The position numbers and the translations under genes are program-made. Below are positions 1 through 9,675 of a stretch of DNA of 64,000 bases, one piece after another. Numbering within the stretch: the first letter of the stretch is position 1; every line of letters begins with the position of its first letter. This DNA comes from Diploptera punctata (taxonomy: Eukaryota > Arthropoda > Insecta > Blattodea > Blaberidae): contig JASPKZ010002333.1 of the NCBI GenBank assembly GCA_030220185.1, forward strand, positions 620,001 through 684,000. The letters are read 5' to 3'. Below the pieces are notes generated by a model. It worked only from the letters and a program-made list of their open reading frames with translations. It was not told the DNA's origin and made no database searches.

Positions 1-1085
1 TACAAGCCCAACAGTGTGAGACTTTTAGTACATCCAGGTGCTCATCTCCTGGCGACCCCACAGTTTGTCGACGGGCCCGTAGGCCGAGCCAGGAACCAGT
101 ACAGTAGCTCCCCTCTGGACTGGTCCGAGCCGAGCCCTGGTGTGCCCCCAGGGACGCCTTCTGCAGCTGTTGTGGTCCAGCACGGAGCTCGCAAGCTCCA
201 ACAGATGAGCAATTAGTAAGACAAGGCGCTCAACTCTTGCCTACCCCACTAATGGTTCACGAGTCCCTTGGACTTAACCGGGAGGACTGTCTAGCAGATC
301 CACCGATCTTTCCCCCAGTGCACCAGCTGGGGACGTGTTTGGTTGCTGAAGTGGGTCCAGCCTGAGCATTAGTACGTCAGGTCGCTCAACTCCTGACGAC
401 CTCACAGATTGTCCTTGGGTCACTCGGTTCCAGAGTCGGCGCTAAGTCTCACAGACCAAAAGACTGCGCTTCCTCCTTTCCCGAGCTTATTGACCTGGTG
501 GTAATTCCCAGCATTACGCCCGGTATTGTCCCATCCAGCCCGTTCGCAAGACTAGGCCTAGTCGTGTAGCTGCTGTGAGGCAGCCCACTGAGCAATGTAG
601 GCATCCAGGGAGCTCATCTCCCATGGTGCCCCCACAGATGGTCTCAGGTTCAATGAACCAAGAGAGCAGGAGCGCCAGATCTCCCACCGCCCCGCCAACG
701 GCGGCACAGGCCCCCGCTGTGGGCCGGGATAGTTCAGGCTTGACAGCAGGCCCCTATCGCAAATAATTCTCCTGCTGACCCCACTCATGGTCTGCGAGTC
801 CATCGGACTTGGAAGGGAGGACTGACTAGCAGATCCACCGACCTTTTCCCCACTACGCCACCGAGGGGACGCGTTTTGCTGCTGGAGTGGGCGCAGCACG
901 AGCTATATAGTACGTCAGGTCGCTCGAGTCCTGACGACCCCACAAACGGCCCGCGGGTCCGTTCTGGACCTAGCCGGGAGGAATGCAAGCAAACCACCGA
1001 CCGTTCCCCTATCCACCACCCGGGGACGCGCCCTGTTGCTGTTGTGAGCACAGCTGGGGCCCAACGGACCCCCAGGGCGTAAATA
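1..1085. repeat. GC-rich degenerate tandem repeat
   Basis: The base composition is far more GC-rich than the rest of the window. Related blocks recur near 39, 227, 384, 612, 767 and 921, each with a GCTC-ACTCCTG-like start, a CCCCACA stretch, and later a GGGAGGA and GGGGACG(C/T)G block. Spacings are roughly 155-230 bp, so this is an imperfect satellite or VNTR cut by the window edge. Short open frames in it have no recognisable protein and shift from unit to unit. It ends directly against a SINE tail. Confidence 0.6.
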
Positions 1086-1137
1086 ACACAAGTGGATGTG
1101 AGGCCAAAGGCCTTCTAAGCCTGTTGTGCCATGGAGA
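1086..1137 (+). repeat. SINE-2 tail fragment
   Basis: This matches the 3' tail of the SINE-2 family (fuller copies at 31740-32058 and 55362-55692): the CACATGTGGATGTGAGGCC block followed by GGCCTTCTAGGCCTGTTGTGCCATGGAG-like sequence. The SINE head and middle are missing and the GC-rich repeat sits in their place. Confidence 0.6.
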
Positions 1138-1144
1138 CTTTTTC

Positions 1145-4100
1145 AGCATCATCATCCGGTATCATGGCAGCTGCCGCCGTCTTCCGGAAACCAAACGCCA
1201 TTCCTCTCTGTCCATCCATTGATCTTCCTCCATTCCTCTGATATTCATAACTGCTTGTACCCCTTCTATCCAAGTTTTCTTCGGTCTTCCTCTCTTCCAC
1301 CTTTCCATTGGGATCCATTCCATAACAATTTTTGGTAATCTTTTGCTCTGGCATTCTTTTGACATGACCATACCACTGCAATCTTTTCTTTTCTATAATG
1401 TCTATGACGTCCAGCTCCTCTTGTACACCCATAATTTCCCTTATTTCTTTATTTTCGTATTCTATCCATTCTAGATTTTCCAGCTGATCTTCTTAAAACA
1501 TCCATTTCTGTACTTAAAATTCTTTTCATTTCCCTGGTAGGAATTTGCCAGACTTCAGCACCATATGTTAAAATTCTCTGAATTATGGTTTGATATATTT
1601 GTAATTTTCTATTTTTTATAATATTTTTGCTCCACCAAACAGAGTTTAAAGCATTTATTGCTTGTTTTGTTTGTGCGATTCTATTTTGTTCCTAAATAAG
1701 TGCATTCAATACTAGGTTTTAGTTCTTCTCCATTGTTGAAATTTATATTTTCCATTTCTTCTCCTATACACAGGTATTTAGTTTTCTCAATGTTTATATA
1801 AAGTCCCCATTTTTCATATTCTTCTTTTAGTTTCTTAGCCATATATTCTATGTCATCGTGGTCCTGTGCTATTAATACCTGGTCATCTGCAAAATTTAGT
1901 GAATATACATGTGTATTTTGGATGGGTATGCCCATTTTTTGACATTTTTTCCTCCAGTCTCTTAGTACTCTTTTGAGATCAATTTTAAATAGAGTTGGAG
2001 ATAAACTGTAACCTTGCCTTAAACCTTTTGTAATAGTAAATCCCTTTGTTATATGTTTTCCAACTTTTATTTTCGAAATAGATCCTTTGTATAATGCTTT
2101 TATAGCTTCTACTAATTCGATAGAAGCAAAGGCTTCAAAGCATTTGGTGGGCGGGAATTACAACGTATATAGAGAAAGATTTGCGTTTAGATCGGTACTT
2201 GCTCAGGTAGCTCAAATGGTAGAGCACTTGGACTAGAAAACCAAGGGTCCCGGGTTCAAGTCCCGGTCTGAGCGTATAATTTTTCTCTTTAAATATGATT
2301 CTACTAATTGTTTATGTTTTCCAACTTTTATTTTCGAAATAGATCCTTTGTATAATGCTTTTATAGCTTCTACTAATTTTTTGGTAATGTTAGAATCGTC
2401 TAAAGTTTCCCATAACATTTTTTGGGGAATACTATCATATGCTTTGGTTAAATCGACAAAAAGTAAATGTAAATCTCTGTTAGTAGCTCTTTTTTTTTTC
2501 TATCATTTGTGTTATGCAAAATATATTATCTGTGCATGACCTACCACTTCTAAAACCAGATTGTTCTTCCATTTCTTTATCCTGGTATTCTATATCAACC
2601 ATTTTACTTAGTATACGTCCATATATTCTACTTAATGTACTCGTTACTGATATGCCTCTATAATTTTCACACTTTCTGTTGTCTCCCTTCTTATGTATCG
2701 ATGTTATAATTGCGACTTTCCACTCTTCTGGCACTTCTTCGCCATTTATTATTTTATTAAACAGTACAGTGATCATTTCCAATAACTTCTGACTGCCACT
2801 TTTAATCAATTCTATAGCAATATTTCCTGGGCCGGCATTATTAGCATTTTTCATTCTCACAATTTCCTTTTTTACAGTATTTATATCAATTTCGATTATG
2901 TTTCCTGTTTCCATCTCTGATAAATCGTCATTTTCTCCCAAAAATTCTTTTCGGTCTTCTACTAAAAGTTGTTTTGTAATATTCTTCCCATTCATGTATC
3001 CCTATTAGGTTGAGAAGATTCTTATTTCCATTCGATGAACGTATACTTTTTATAAATTTCCATGGTTCAGAACTCTTCTTGCTTCCTAAATATGTTTGTA
3101 TTTCTGTATATTTATTATCCCAAATCTTGTTTCTGTGTTTAGTAACCATTCTTCGCACTTTTTCTTGTGATTTTTTGATATTGTATTTTGTCATTCTGGT
3201 TCTTTGTACAAAGCCATTTTAAAAATAACTGTTTCTTATTCTGTATTTCTTTCTCTATTTCATCGTTCCAAAACAGTGCTGTCCTTCCTCTATAATCGTC
3301 TTTCTCACCCAATGCTTCATAGGCGGCTTCATGAATGCACCTTTTTAGGTACTAATGTATTTCTTCTGTATCTCTGAATTCACTCTGTGTTAATTTTTTA
3401 TTCAATCTTTGTTGATATAAATGCTTTACACTTTCGTTTTGTAGGCTTTCTACACTATATTTTCTTTCCGTTTCTGTTCTAACATTTTCTTCTTTTCCTG
3501 CGTGGTTGTTTTCTTTATTAAGAATGCAAGGAAATACAAATTTTCCAATTACTAATTTATGATCTGTCCCACAATTTGTTCCTCTATAAGCTCTGACATC
3601 TTGTATTTTCATTTTTTAATTTTGTTTTGTAATTATGTAATCGATAATGGATTTTTGATTTAGTGTTGGGCGCTCCTATGTGTATTTATGGATATATTTA
3701 TGATTGAAAAAGCCATTCCATATCTTTAAAGATGATTGTCTACATAATTCAATTAACCATTCTCCATTCTCATTATGTTTTCTCCAAACTTTCCTACTAC
3801 TGGATCTCTAAATTTACTTCCTGTTCTTCCATTCATGTCTCCCAATAATATCAATTGTTTCCCAGCGCTAATTTTTCCTATTTCTTCATTAACTTTGTCA
3901 AAAAATAAATAATTTTCTAGATTTGTCGTTCCATTATCGTTAATTGGTGCGTATATTCCAAAAACTGTTAACTTATAGCCCCATATATTCAAATCTGATT
4001 TTAAAATTCTCTCATCAATGGCTTCCCAATTTCTTATAGTGCCTTACCATTTCTTATTAATCAACATTGAAACACCTCTTTTTGCTCTTTTATGTTTATC

Positions 4101-4345
4101 TACTCCACTGTAAAGGTGTATATAATTGCCTAATGTTTCATTTCCTGTGCCTTTCTTCTTTGTTTCTGTTAAAATTGCCAAATTTAGTTTCATTGTATCT
4201 ATTTCTTTAATTACTTCTTCCATTTTATTTCTGCAGCCTTGAATATACCATGTGCCAATTTTCAAAGTCATTTTTCTTAGCTTTAATCGTCCTAGAGTGT
4301 TTTTCCAAGGCATGATGTTTGGTTTTTTAGCATTTTTTTTTATGA
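1145..4345 (-). pseudogene. RTE-like non-LTR retrotransposon, decayed
   Basis: Reading on the minus strand, the domains come in the correct LINE order but in broken frames. The endonuclease start is at 4345-4045 (LKIGTW, ILTETKKKG, YSGVDK, AKRGVS). A middle endonuclease piece with LLGDMNGRTG lies at 3990-3755 and the endonuclease end (GTDHKLVIGK) at 3610-3355. Reverse transcriptase follows: VPEEWKVAIITSIHKKGD and ENYRGISV with SGFRSGRSCTDNIF (2995-2480), then the catalytic FADDQ (1935-1681). The C-terminal tail has LQWYGHVKRMP (1432-1145). The 3' end carries a short GAT repeat. Stops, frame changes and a nested tRNA-like insertion at 2118-2312 show it is dead. The endonuclease type points to the RTE group; the clade is inferred. 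Confidence 0.85.
2118..2312 (+). repeat. tRNA-like module inserted in LINE
   Basis: A tRNA-like sequence at 2201-2273 has a 7-bp acceptor pairing (GCTCAGG with TCTGAGC, one G-T), a D arm with box A (TAGCTCAAATGGTAGAGC), and a T arm with box B (GGTTCAAGTCC). It is bracketed by AGAGAAAGATTTGCG on the left and an inverted counterpart, AATTTTTCTCTT, on the right. The insertion lies between two 66-bp direct copies of LINE sequence (2052-2117 and 2313-2378). The anticodon loop is not a canonical 7-nt loop, so a working tRNA is unlikely. Confidence 0.7.
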
Positions 4346-4575
4346 TGAACGAGGAGCTGGCCCGTTGCATCGACCCCCAACCTGGGGGATGGGTAATTTT
4401 TGTTCAAGATTTTCTTCCTCTAGCCTTTGATAGTCCAGTATCTTACTGCAAGGCAGCAGCGCTAGTTTTGGTCTGCCCTGGGTATTTTATTTCCCCAGTA
4501 CCCGCCATATCTGGTGAGCATTCCCCTATCCGCCACCTGGGGAGGTGTCCGATGGGAGACTGGCAACTCCACACG
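4346..4575 (-). repeat. Probable 5' region of the RTE-like LINE
   Basis: A moderately GC-rich block directly upstream, in LINE sense, of the endonuclease start. The plus strand shows GAACGAGGAGCTGGCCCGTT and a CCCCCAACCTGGGGGATGGG inverted motif. I infer a LINE 5' UTR from position only. Confidence 0.4.
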
Positions 4576-4579
4576 TAGG

Positions 4580-5005
4580 ACTTTTTATAAAACATATTTT
4601 AAGCCTACATTAATTTATGGAACCAAAACTATGGATGGTAACAAAGAAGGATTTAAGTAGAATTCAAGGAACAGAGATAAAGTTTTTAAGAATCATGCTT
4701 GGAAAAACCAGAAGAGACAGAGAACAGAAAATTAAAGTAAGAGAAATTTTGAAGTTGGATAAAATAGTGGATGAAATGGAAGATAGTGGAATAAGATGGT
4801 ATGGCCACCTTAAAAGAAGGAATACCAAGACAAGCACTGAAATTAGATTAAGAAGGAAGAAACTAAGAGGCTGGCCAAGATGGATGTGAAGAATAAGTTA
4901 ACAAGAAGAATATCAAGAAAAGAGGAATGACTGAGATAGGTGGAGGCTTTTGTCTGAAATTTTACCCCAAAATGGGGATACAAGACTAGATGAAGAATAA
5001 GAAGA
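4580..5005 (+). pseudogene. LINE reverse transcriptase C-terminal fragment
   Basis: The plus-strand frame 4617-4889 reads KKDLSRIQGTEIKFLRIM, KTRRDR and IRWYGHLKR, then RGWPRWM. This is the conserved region after the RT catalytic core of RTE-type LINEs. It is truncated at the 5' end and ends near an A/G-rich GAAGAATAAGAAG tail, as expected of a dead 3' fragment. Confidence 0.7.
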
Positions 5006-6829
5006 TTTAATTCTTATGTGTAGCATTTGTTGCAGTTCATTAGGCTTAAATTAAAAATTGGTATAATAGTCGACATCCAAATAATGGTAGCAATTATTGA
5101 GCTCAGAGGAAAGTTGAATATTTTTGCATCTTTAAATATTCCATGTACAGAGGTGTCACTTATAATCCCATAGGCCCAGTAGTAAATGGCATTCATGAAT
5201 CTAGATAGGTCCCAAATTTCTAAAATTCATTCAAATTTATTAAGAATTAAAAAACTCATAATAAAGTTATTTGCAGACTGTAATTTAATATTAATTTTTA
5301 ATCAATTAATAGCAGAAATATATTTCTAATTTGCTACGTAGTGATATGTAAGTGTCTAGGTCCTTTTTTTTTTTTTGAAAGCTTGTTTAGTTACGCTACT
5401 ATTTATGTCGTCATCATCATCAATACAAGTATTAGACTATATGGTCTGTTATGGTCTCAAAGAGGAATTTTCCATCCAGCACTTTTTTGGATCTTTTGCC
5501 TTGAGGACAGTAACGAAGCAAAGCTTTTGGAATTCTGTGAGATGGCATTCGTTGGAGATATTAATGTAAAAATTGATATAATAATTTTTTTTAGAAAAAA
5601 TTGATGAATTAGATTAGAGAGTCTTTTTTATAGTACATTTCAAAGATGATGATTTACAATGGAAACATATTCTATTTGCAATTTATTCTTCACTTCGTAA
5701 AAAAACTTTCACCAACAGTGGGAATCGAAAATAGGATCATCTTACTTTTTTCAGGCAAGACATTCTCAAGAATTAAGAATATAGTTTTACTAAAAAAAAG
5801 ATAGTGTTATGTACTATGATGCTTTGCAGTAAGTTTTAAATTTGTCAAATTTAATGGCAATAAAAATTAATGTCCTCCTCCAAAAGTTACGGATAAGTGA
5901 AATAATCTTTTAGCAGACCATAACAGTTCTTCAATGACTACCACATGTTAAGACGATGATAACAATTAAATAGACTTCCATTAATGCTTCCCGTTGTCTA
6001 TTAGGGTACCACAGATAAAGAATATTATAAATCTCATATAATTTTTTACTCAATTATTTCCTTAAGTTTAGGTCATAAGTGACCACGTTTGTGAGAATAT
6101 TAAGATTATATTTTTAAAAAATATGATAGCAAATTAAATTTATTAATTTTGAAATTTAAGCGATGCTGTACCAAGAATTTGACGGACGACATCATGTCCG
6201 AGGATATTATGGTGAACGCTGGGACTGAAGATGATGAGAAGGTCAGAGAATAATGTTACTTGTGTTGGGTTTTTGCTGGCATCAGTACGCTTCATTGGTG
6301 GTGGAATAAAACAACATAACAAGTCTCTTATCTCTGACTCATTTTTGCTACCATTAGTTGGACAGAATGTGGGGGGATATGGTCAGGCAGCAAGGGTTTA
6401 ATCCCAGGCAATAGAGTTGTGACTCTTGAGTCCTACCCAGATTCTCGAAAATGAGTACTGGGAACTTTGCTGAGGATAAAGTTGGTTAGATTATAATTCT
6501 AGCCTGACTCGGGCTATGTGGATCCTTGTTCCACTCCTTAAGACCTTTATCTTTTGCAGGATACCTCTACCCTTATCTGGCAATGAATGTAATTTTTATT
6601 TTATAGCACTGTGAATTGTGATGTACACCTTTTGTCCCTAGAAAAAGAAATTTTATTGAAAATATATACTACTGGTGTACACATGACCATCTATCGACGA
6701 AATATTCTTTACTAATATGTTGTATATAAATTTATACACTGAGATTTTCTGATAAATTATTTTTTGAAGAGAAATATTTTAAAATGTTTTTATTATTCAT
6801 TTCATACATCTCAATGATGGATAAATCAT
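5006..6829. other. AT-rich sequence, little recognised
   Basis: No gene or complete repeat is recognised. At 5,341-5,604 there is an 87-codon plus-strand frame with no family I can name. At about 6365-6480 a degenerate stretch with GGTTTAATCCC and GAGTACTGGGAA resembles the tRNA-derived repeat at 46045-46190. Confidence 0.35.
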
Positions 6830-7190
6830 ATATGAGAAACATTTTTGCCTGAACTAGAATTTGAACACACGATCTCTATTCATATAATAAAGTTGGGAAT
6901 TTTCACATTATGAGGTTTTCTTAATAAGAATAAAATGAATCGTGAATTCTTCTTACCTCATACATCTCAAGAATTCATGATTCATTTGATTCTTCACAAG
7001 ATCTCTAGTTCTACATACTAGTGCACTAACCAGTTGTGCTATCCAGGCATCTCATTTCATGGGATTATATAAGAGAGAGAAAAATTTGTGTCTGAAGTGA
7101 GATGTTCCTACACTAGTACATACAACTAGAGATCTGGGATTCAAATCCCAGTGCCGACAAAATTGTCTCTCTTCAAAAATAATTTTTTTG
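6830..7190. repeat. Decayed pair of tRNA-like modules
   Basis: At 6838-6900 an antisense box B (TTTGAACACACGATCTC) follows GAGAAACATTTTTGCCTGAA. At 7000-7050 an antisense box-A-like end (CTAACCAGTTGTGCTATCCAGG) follows. At 7075-7175 a plus-strand copy has AGAGAGAAAAATTTGTGTC, then GGGATTCAAATCCC and TCTCTCTTC. These are the same inverted AGAGAAAAATTT arms and tRNA-like cores seen elsewhere, but degenerate. Confidence 0.5.
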
Positions 7191-7840
7191 CTAATTTTAT
7201 ATACTTATCACATTATATTTATCAGTCACACAACAAATCCAATTAAGGAGATCAGAACTGTTGATTAAGATAATAGATGTCCTATACTGAGCATTACTGC
7301 CAAATTTGTAGTTGGAGAAAATGGTGCATGGTTCCAGTATCAAATGCAACTAACAGGTTAAAAAATTACTAATTATAACAATGAAACAGTTAAGACTGGA
7401 AAAAGTAAGTATTCCTCCTTAGGAATCAAAGTTATTTTAGTTTTTTTATAATACCCACATGTTCTATGAGAACTCCATAATAATAATAATAATAATAATA
7501 ATAGTAGTTGTGGTAGTTGTAATAATAATAATTATTTATTTATTTGTTTTATAACCCTAGCAATGGTTTGTGATGAATGAAATTTGTAATGGGAGCTTAA
7601 ATGCAAGTCTTGTACCTAACAGATGTAGTGATCAGTCAGTAGGAAATATTACCACATGCCATTGCTAAGTCCCTCGCTAGCGAAATCAAAGTACAGTCAC
7701 GCTAAACATTTTTAAAATCTTACTATAAAAATTAATTAATATACGGCCTCTTTATCCGTGGAGGAAGTATATTCACTATATATATACACTGTATATGGTT
7801 TATATCAGTTTGTTAAAATTTTAAATAACCACTAAATGTC
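7191..7840. other. AT-rich intron/intergenic sequence
   Basis: Holds an AAT microsatellite at about 7477-7540 (AAT units, an interrupting AGTAGTTGTGGTAG, then AAT/ATTT again). Nothing else is recognised. Confidence 0.4.
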
Positions 7841-7843
7841 ACT

Positions 7844-8640
7844 TTAATTTAAACCATTAATAGTCTTCCAGTTCTTCAACACCTGACATATTATCTTTGT
7901 ATTCCGTTTGGTCAGTTTTATGTTCACTCTCCTCATCGCTGCTATTGTTGCATTGTCGTTAATTATAATTTTCTCATTTCTTTCTTCCATGATTCCATCT
8001 TTCTCCCAGTACTCGCGTTCGTTGTCTTCCACTTTATTACATACATTTTCCCATTCCTCTTTACCAATTTGTTCAAATCTTTTCTGGCACAGCATTTCAA
8101 CATCTTTAATTTTTACTACCGACCCACTGTTTTACATCTTCCCAAATTAATTTAATGGGATATAAATTGGGATGATAAGGTGGAAATCTCAAAACTGTGT
8201 AGTTATTTTTGCTAATATTGTATCAATTACATAGGTTTTGTGTGTTGGTTTATTTGCTAAGATTAAATCATATAAATGTATTTTAGTACTATTTTCATAA
8301 AAAATGAATATTATGTTCATTTAAACTGGCTTGCACATATTGTTTTAAGGAATTTGATGTTGGGACTTTATTTAATTGTGTGTTATGGTACAAAGCGTTG
8401 TCAACAAAAGAGTTTGGGAGTAAATTTGGAATCAACATGGTATACAATCATTTGATGTAGTTTTCAGTGTTCATTTCTTGAATTTTCTTCACTTCTTTAA
8501 AATACACGGGTGAAAATCATTTCTTTTCCTTCCTCTTCCATCCCGTCGTGAACATTCACAATAATCTCCCGACTTTGACTGTGAAGAGTTTTTCCTTTTA
8601 ATTTTGAAACTATAGGAGGCAATATGTAAATAAAAAAATC
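7844..8640 (-). pseudogene. DDE transposase relic (IS630/Tc1-mariner-like)
   Basis: On the minus strand the pieces appear in order. An N-terminal stretch reads KTLHSQSREIIVNVHDGMEE (about 8600-8520). A catalytic-region stretch reads FVDNALYHN (about 8420-8385). RFPPYHPNLYPIKLIWEDVK (about 8195-8120) is the PPYHPxLNPIExxW motif carrying the third acidic position of this transposase type. The C-terminal tail 8095-7844 has EEWENVCNKVEDNEREYW. Stops and frame shifts separate the pieces, and the region between N-terminus and second Asp is mostly deleted. The family follows from these motifs; the exact clade is not clear. Confidence 0.65.
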
Positions 8641-8912
8641 ACAACTGTTAACTAATTAACTAAATACACATTCACATTGCACTATAATTTTAAGACTACA
8701 TGCATCAAAGATACAAATTGTTATAATTAAAAACTACGGTTAAAATAAAAAACAAACACATCTGATTCTCACTACAATTCACTATGGATTGTACATGTTT
8801 TGGAAGAGGAACTGTTTTGTTTGTACACATGGCAGGCAGGAAATTTACAATTCAGCAGTCTGGGTAGGCTCTCCCACTGGATTGACCGTCAAAGACATTC
8901 TTCAAAATCCCA

Positions 8913-9075
8913 GACACAGAAGGTACTTAGTCTATCTGCCAGCTGCTGGCCTTACATCAAGATATATCAATCACACAAGTGAATGATCATCCAGCCAGTA
9001 TATGGGTGACATATGGTAAGGATGTTGGGTAACTAAGCCATTATAGCTGGTTTTATCAACCTCGAACTGCTACTT
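8913..9075 (-). repeat. SINE-2 3' part, inverted
   Basis: The reverse complement of the SINE-2 middle and tail: GCCAGCTGCTGGCCTTACAT, ATCATCCAGCCAGTATATGG and CATTATAGCTGGTTTTATCA match the copies at 61562-61720 and 63172-63322. The tRNA-related head is absent. Confidence 0.6.
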
Positions 9076-9586
9076 ATAACAGTTATCCAAATTATATTAT
9101 TTAGGAAAATAACGTTTTAAATGTTCTCTGTCTAAAAGAATAAATATGTCTTCAAAATCAAAAAAAAAAAAATGTAAAAATGTTGAATCAGTAATATACA
9201 ACTCACATCATAAAATCAAATTTATTTTATTTGAACTATACATTTTCTCATAAAATAAAATCTATCTTGTAACATTATGAGATGAGATGAATATATTCAA
9301 TTAATTTTGTAAAGTGTCTATATATATGTTGAATATGGAGCCCCAAGAGTTAATATTCATTTATTAAAAATAATTATTTTTTATATAATATGAAATACTT
9401 TTGTATGTTGTGAGAATTTTTTTAAGTATTTTAACCACATTTAAAATTTTTGTAAGATAAAAAAGTATTGTGATATTACTCGTATAATAAAATAATTGTC
9501 TCCTTACAACTGAGGTGAAGGGATTTTCACTCATACAAACATTATTTGCTGCTACAGGATTCTGGCATATTTATATTTTGTTTCAG
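9076..9586. other. AT-rich intron upstream of first visible CSTF3 exon
   Basis: No repeat or gene is recognised here. It contains poly-A and poly-T runs and ends in a TTTCAG splice acceptor. I looked for the preceding HAT-repeat exon of CSTF3 in 1-9586 and found none, so this intron is at least 9.5 kb. Confidence 0.4.
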
Positions 9587-9675
9587 ATCAAAGAATTTGA
9601 AGGGAAAGAAACAGCACAACTAGTGGATCGGTATAAGTTCCTAGATCTTTATCCATGTACTCCAGCTGAATTGAG
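9587..9675 (+). CDS. CSTF3: CSTF3 exon, end of HAT-C domain
   Basis: Acceptor TTTCAG at 9581-9586 and donor GTAAG at 9676. It reads [20 protein letters not shown] then [10 protein letters not shown], ending after two bases of an Arg codon. The DRYKF-DLYPC core is strongly conserved in CSTF3 proteins. Confidence 0.95.

Noticed and set aside
558..1082. Overlapping ORFs of 68-113 codons in the GC-rich left end
   Set aside because: GC-rich sequence has few stops; the frames shift between repeat units and match no protein family.
5341..5604. Missing upstream CSTF3 exon
   Set aside because: The frame contains LLEFCEMAFVGDI, faintly like a HAT repeat, but has no suitable splice sites and no match to the conserved residues expected just before the exon at 9587.
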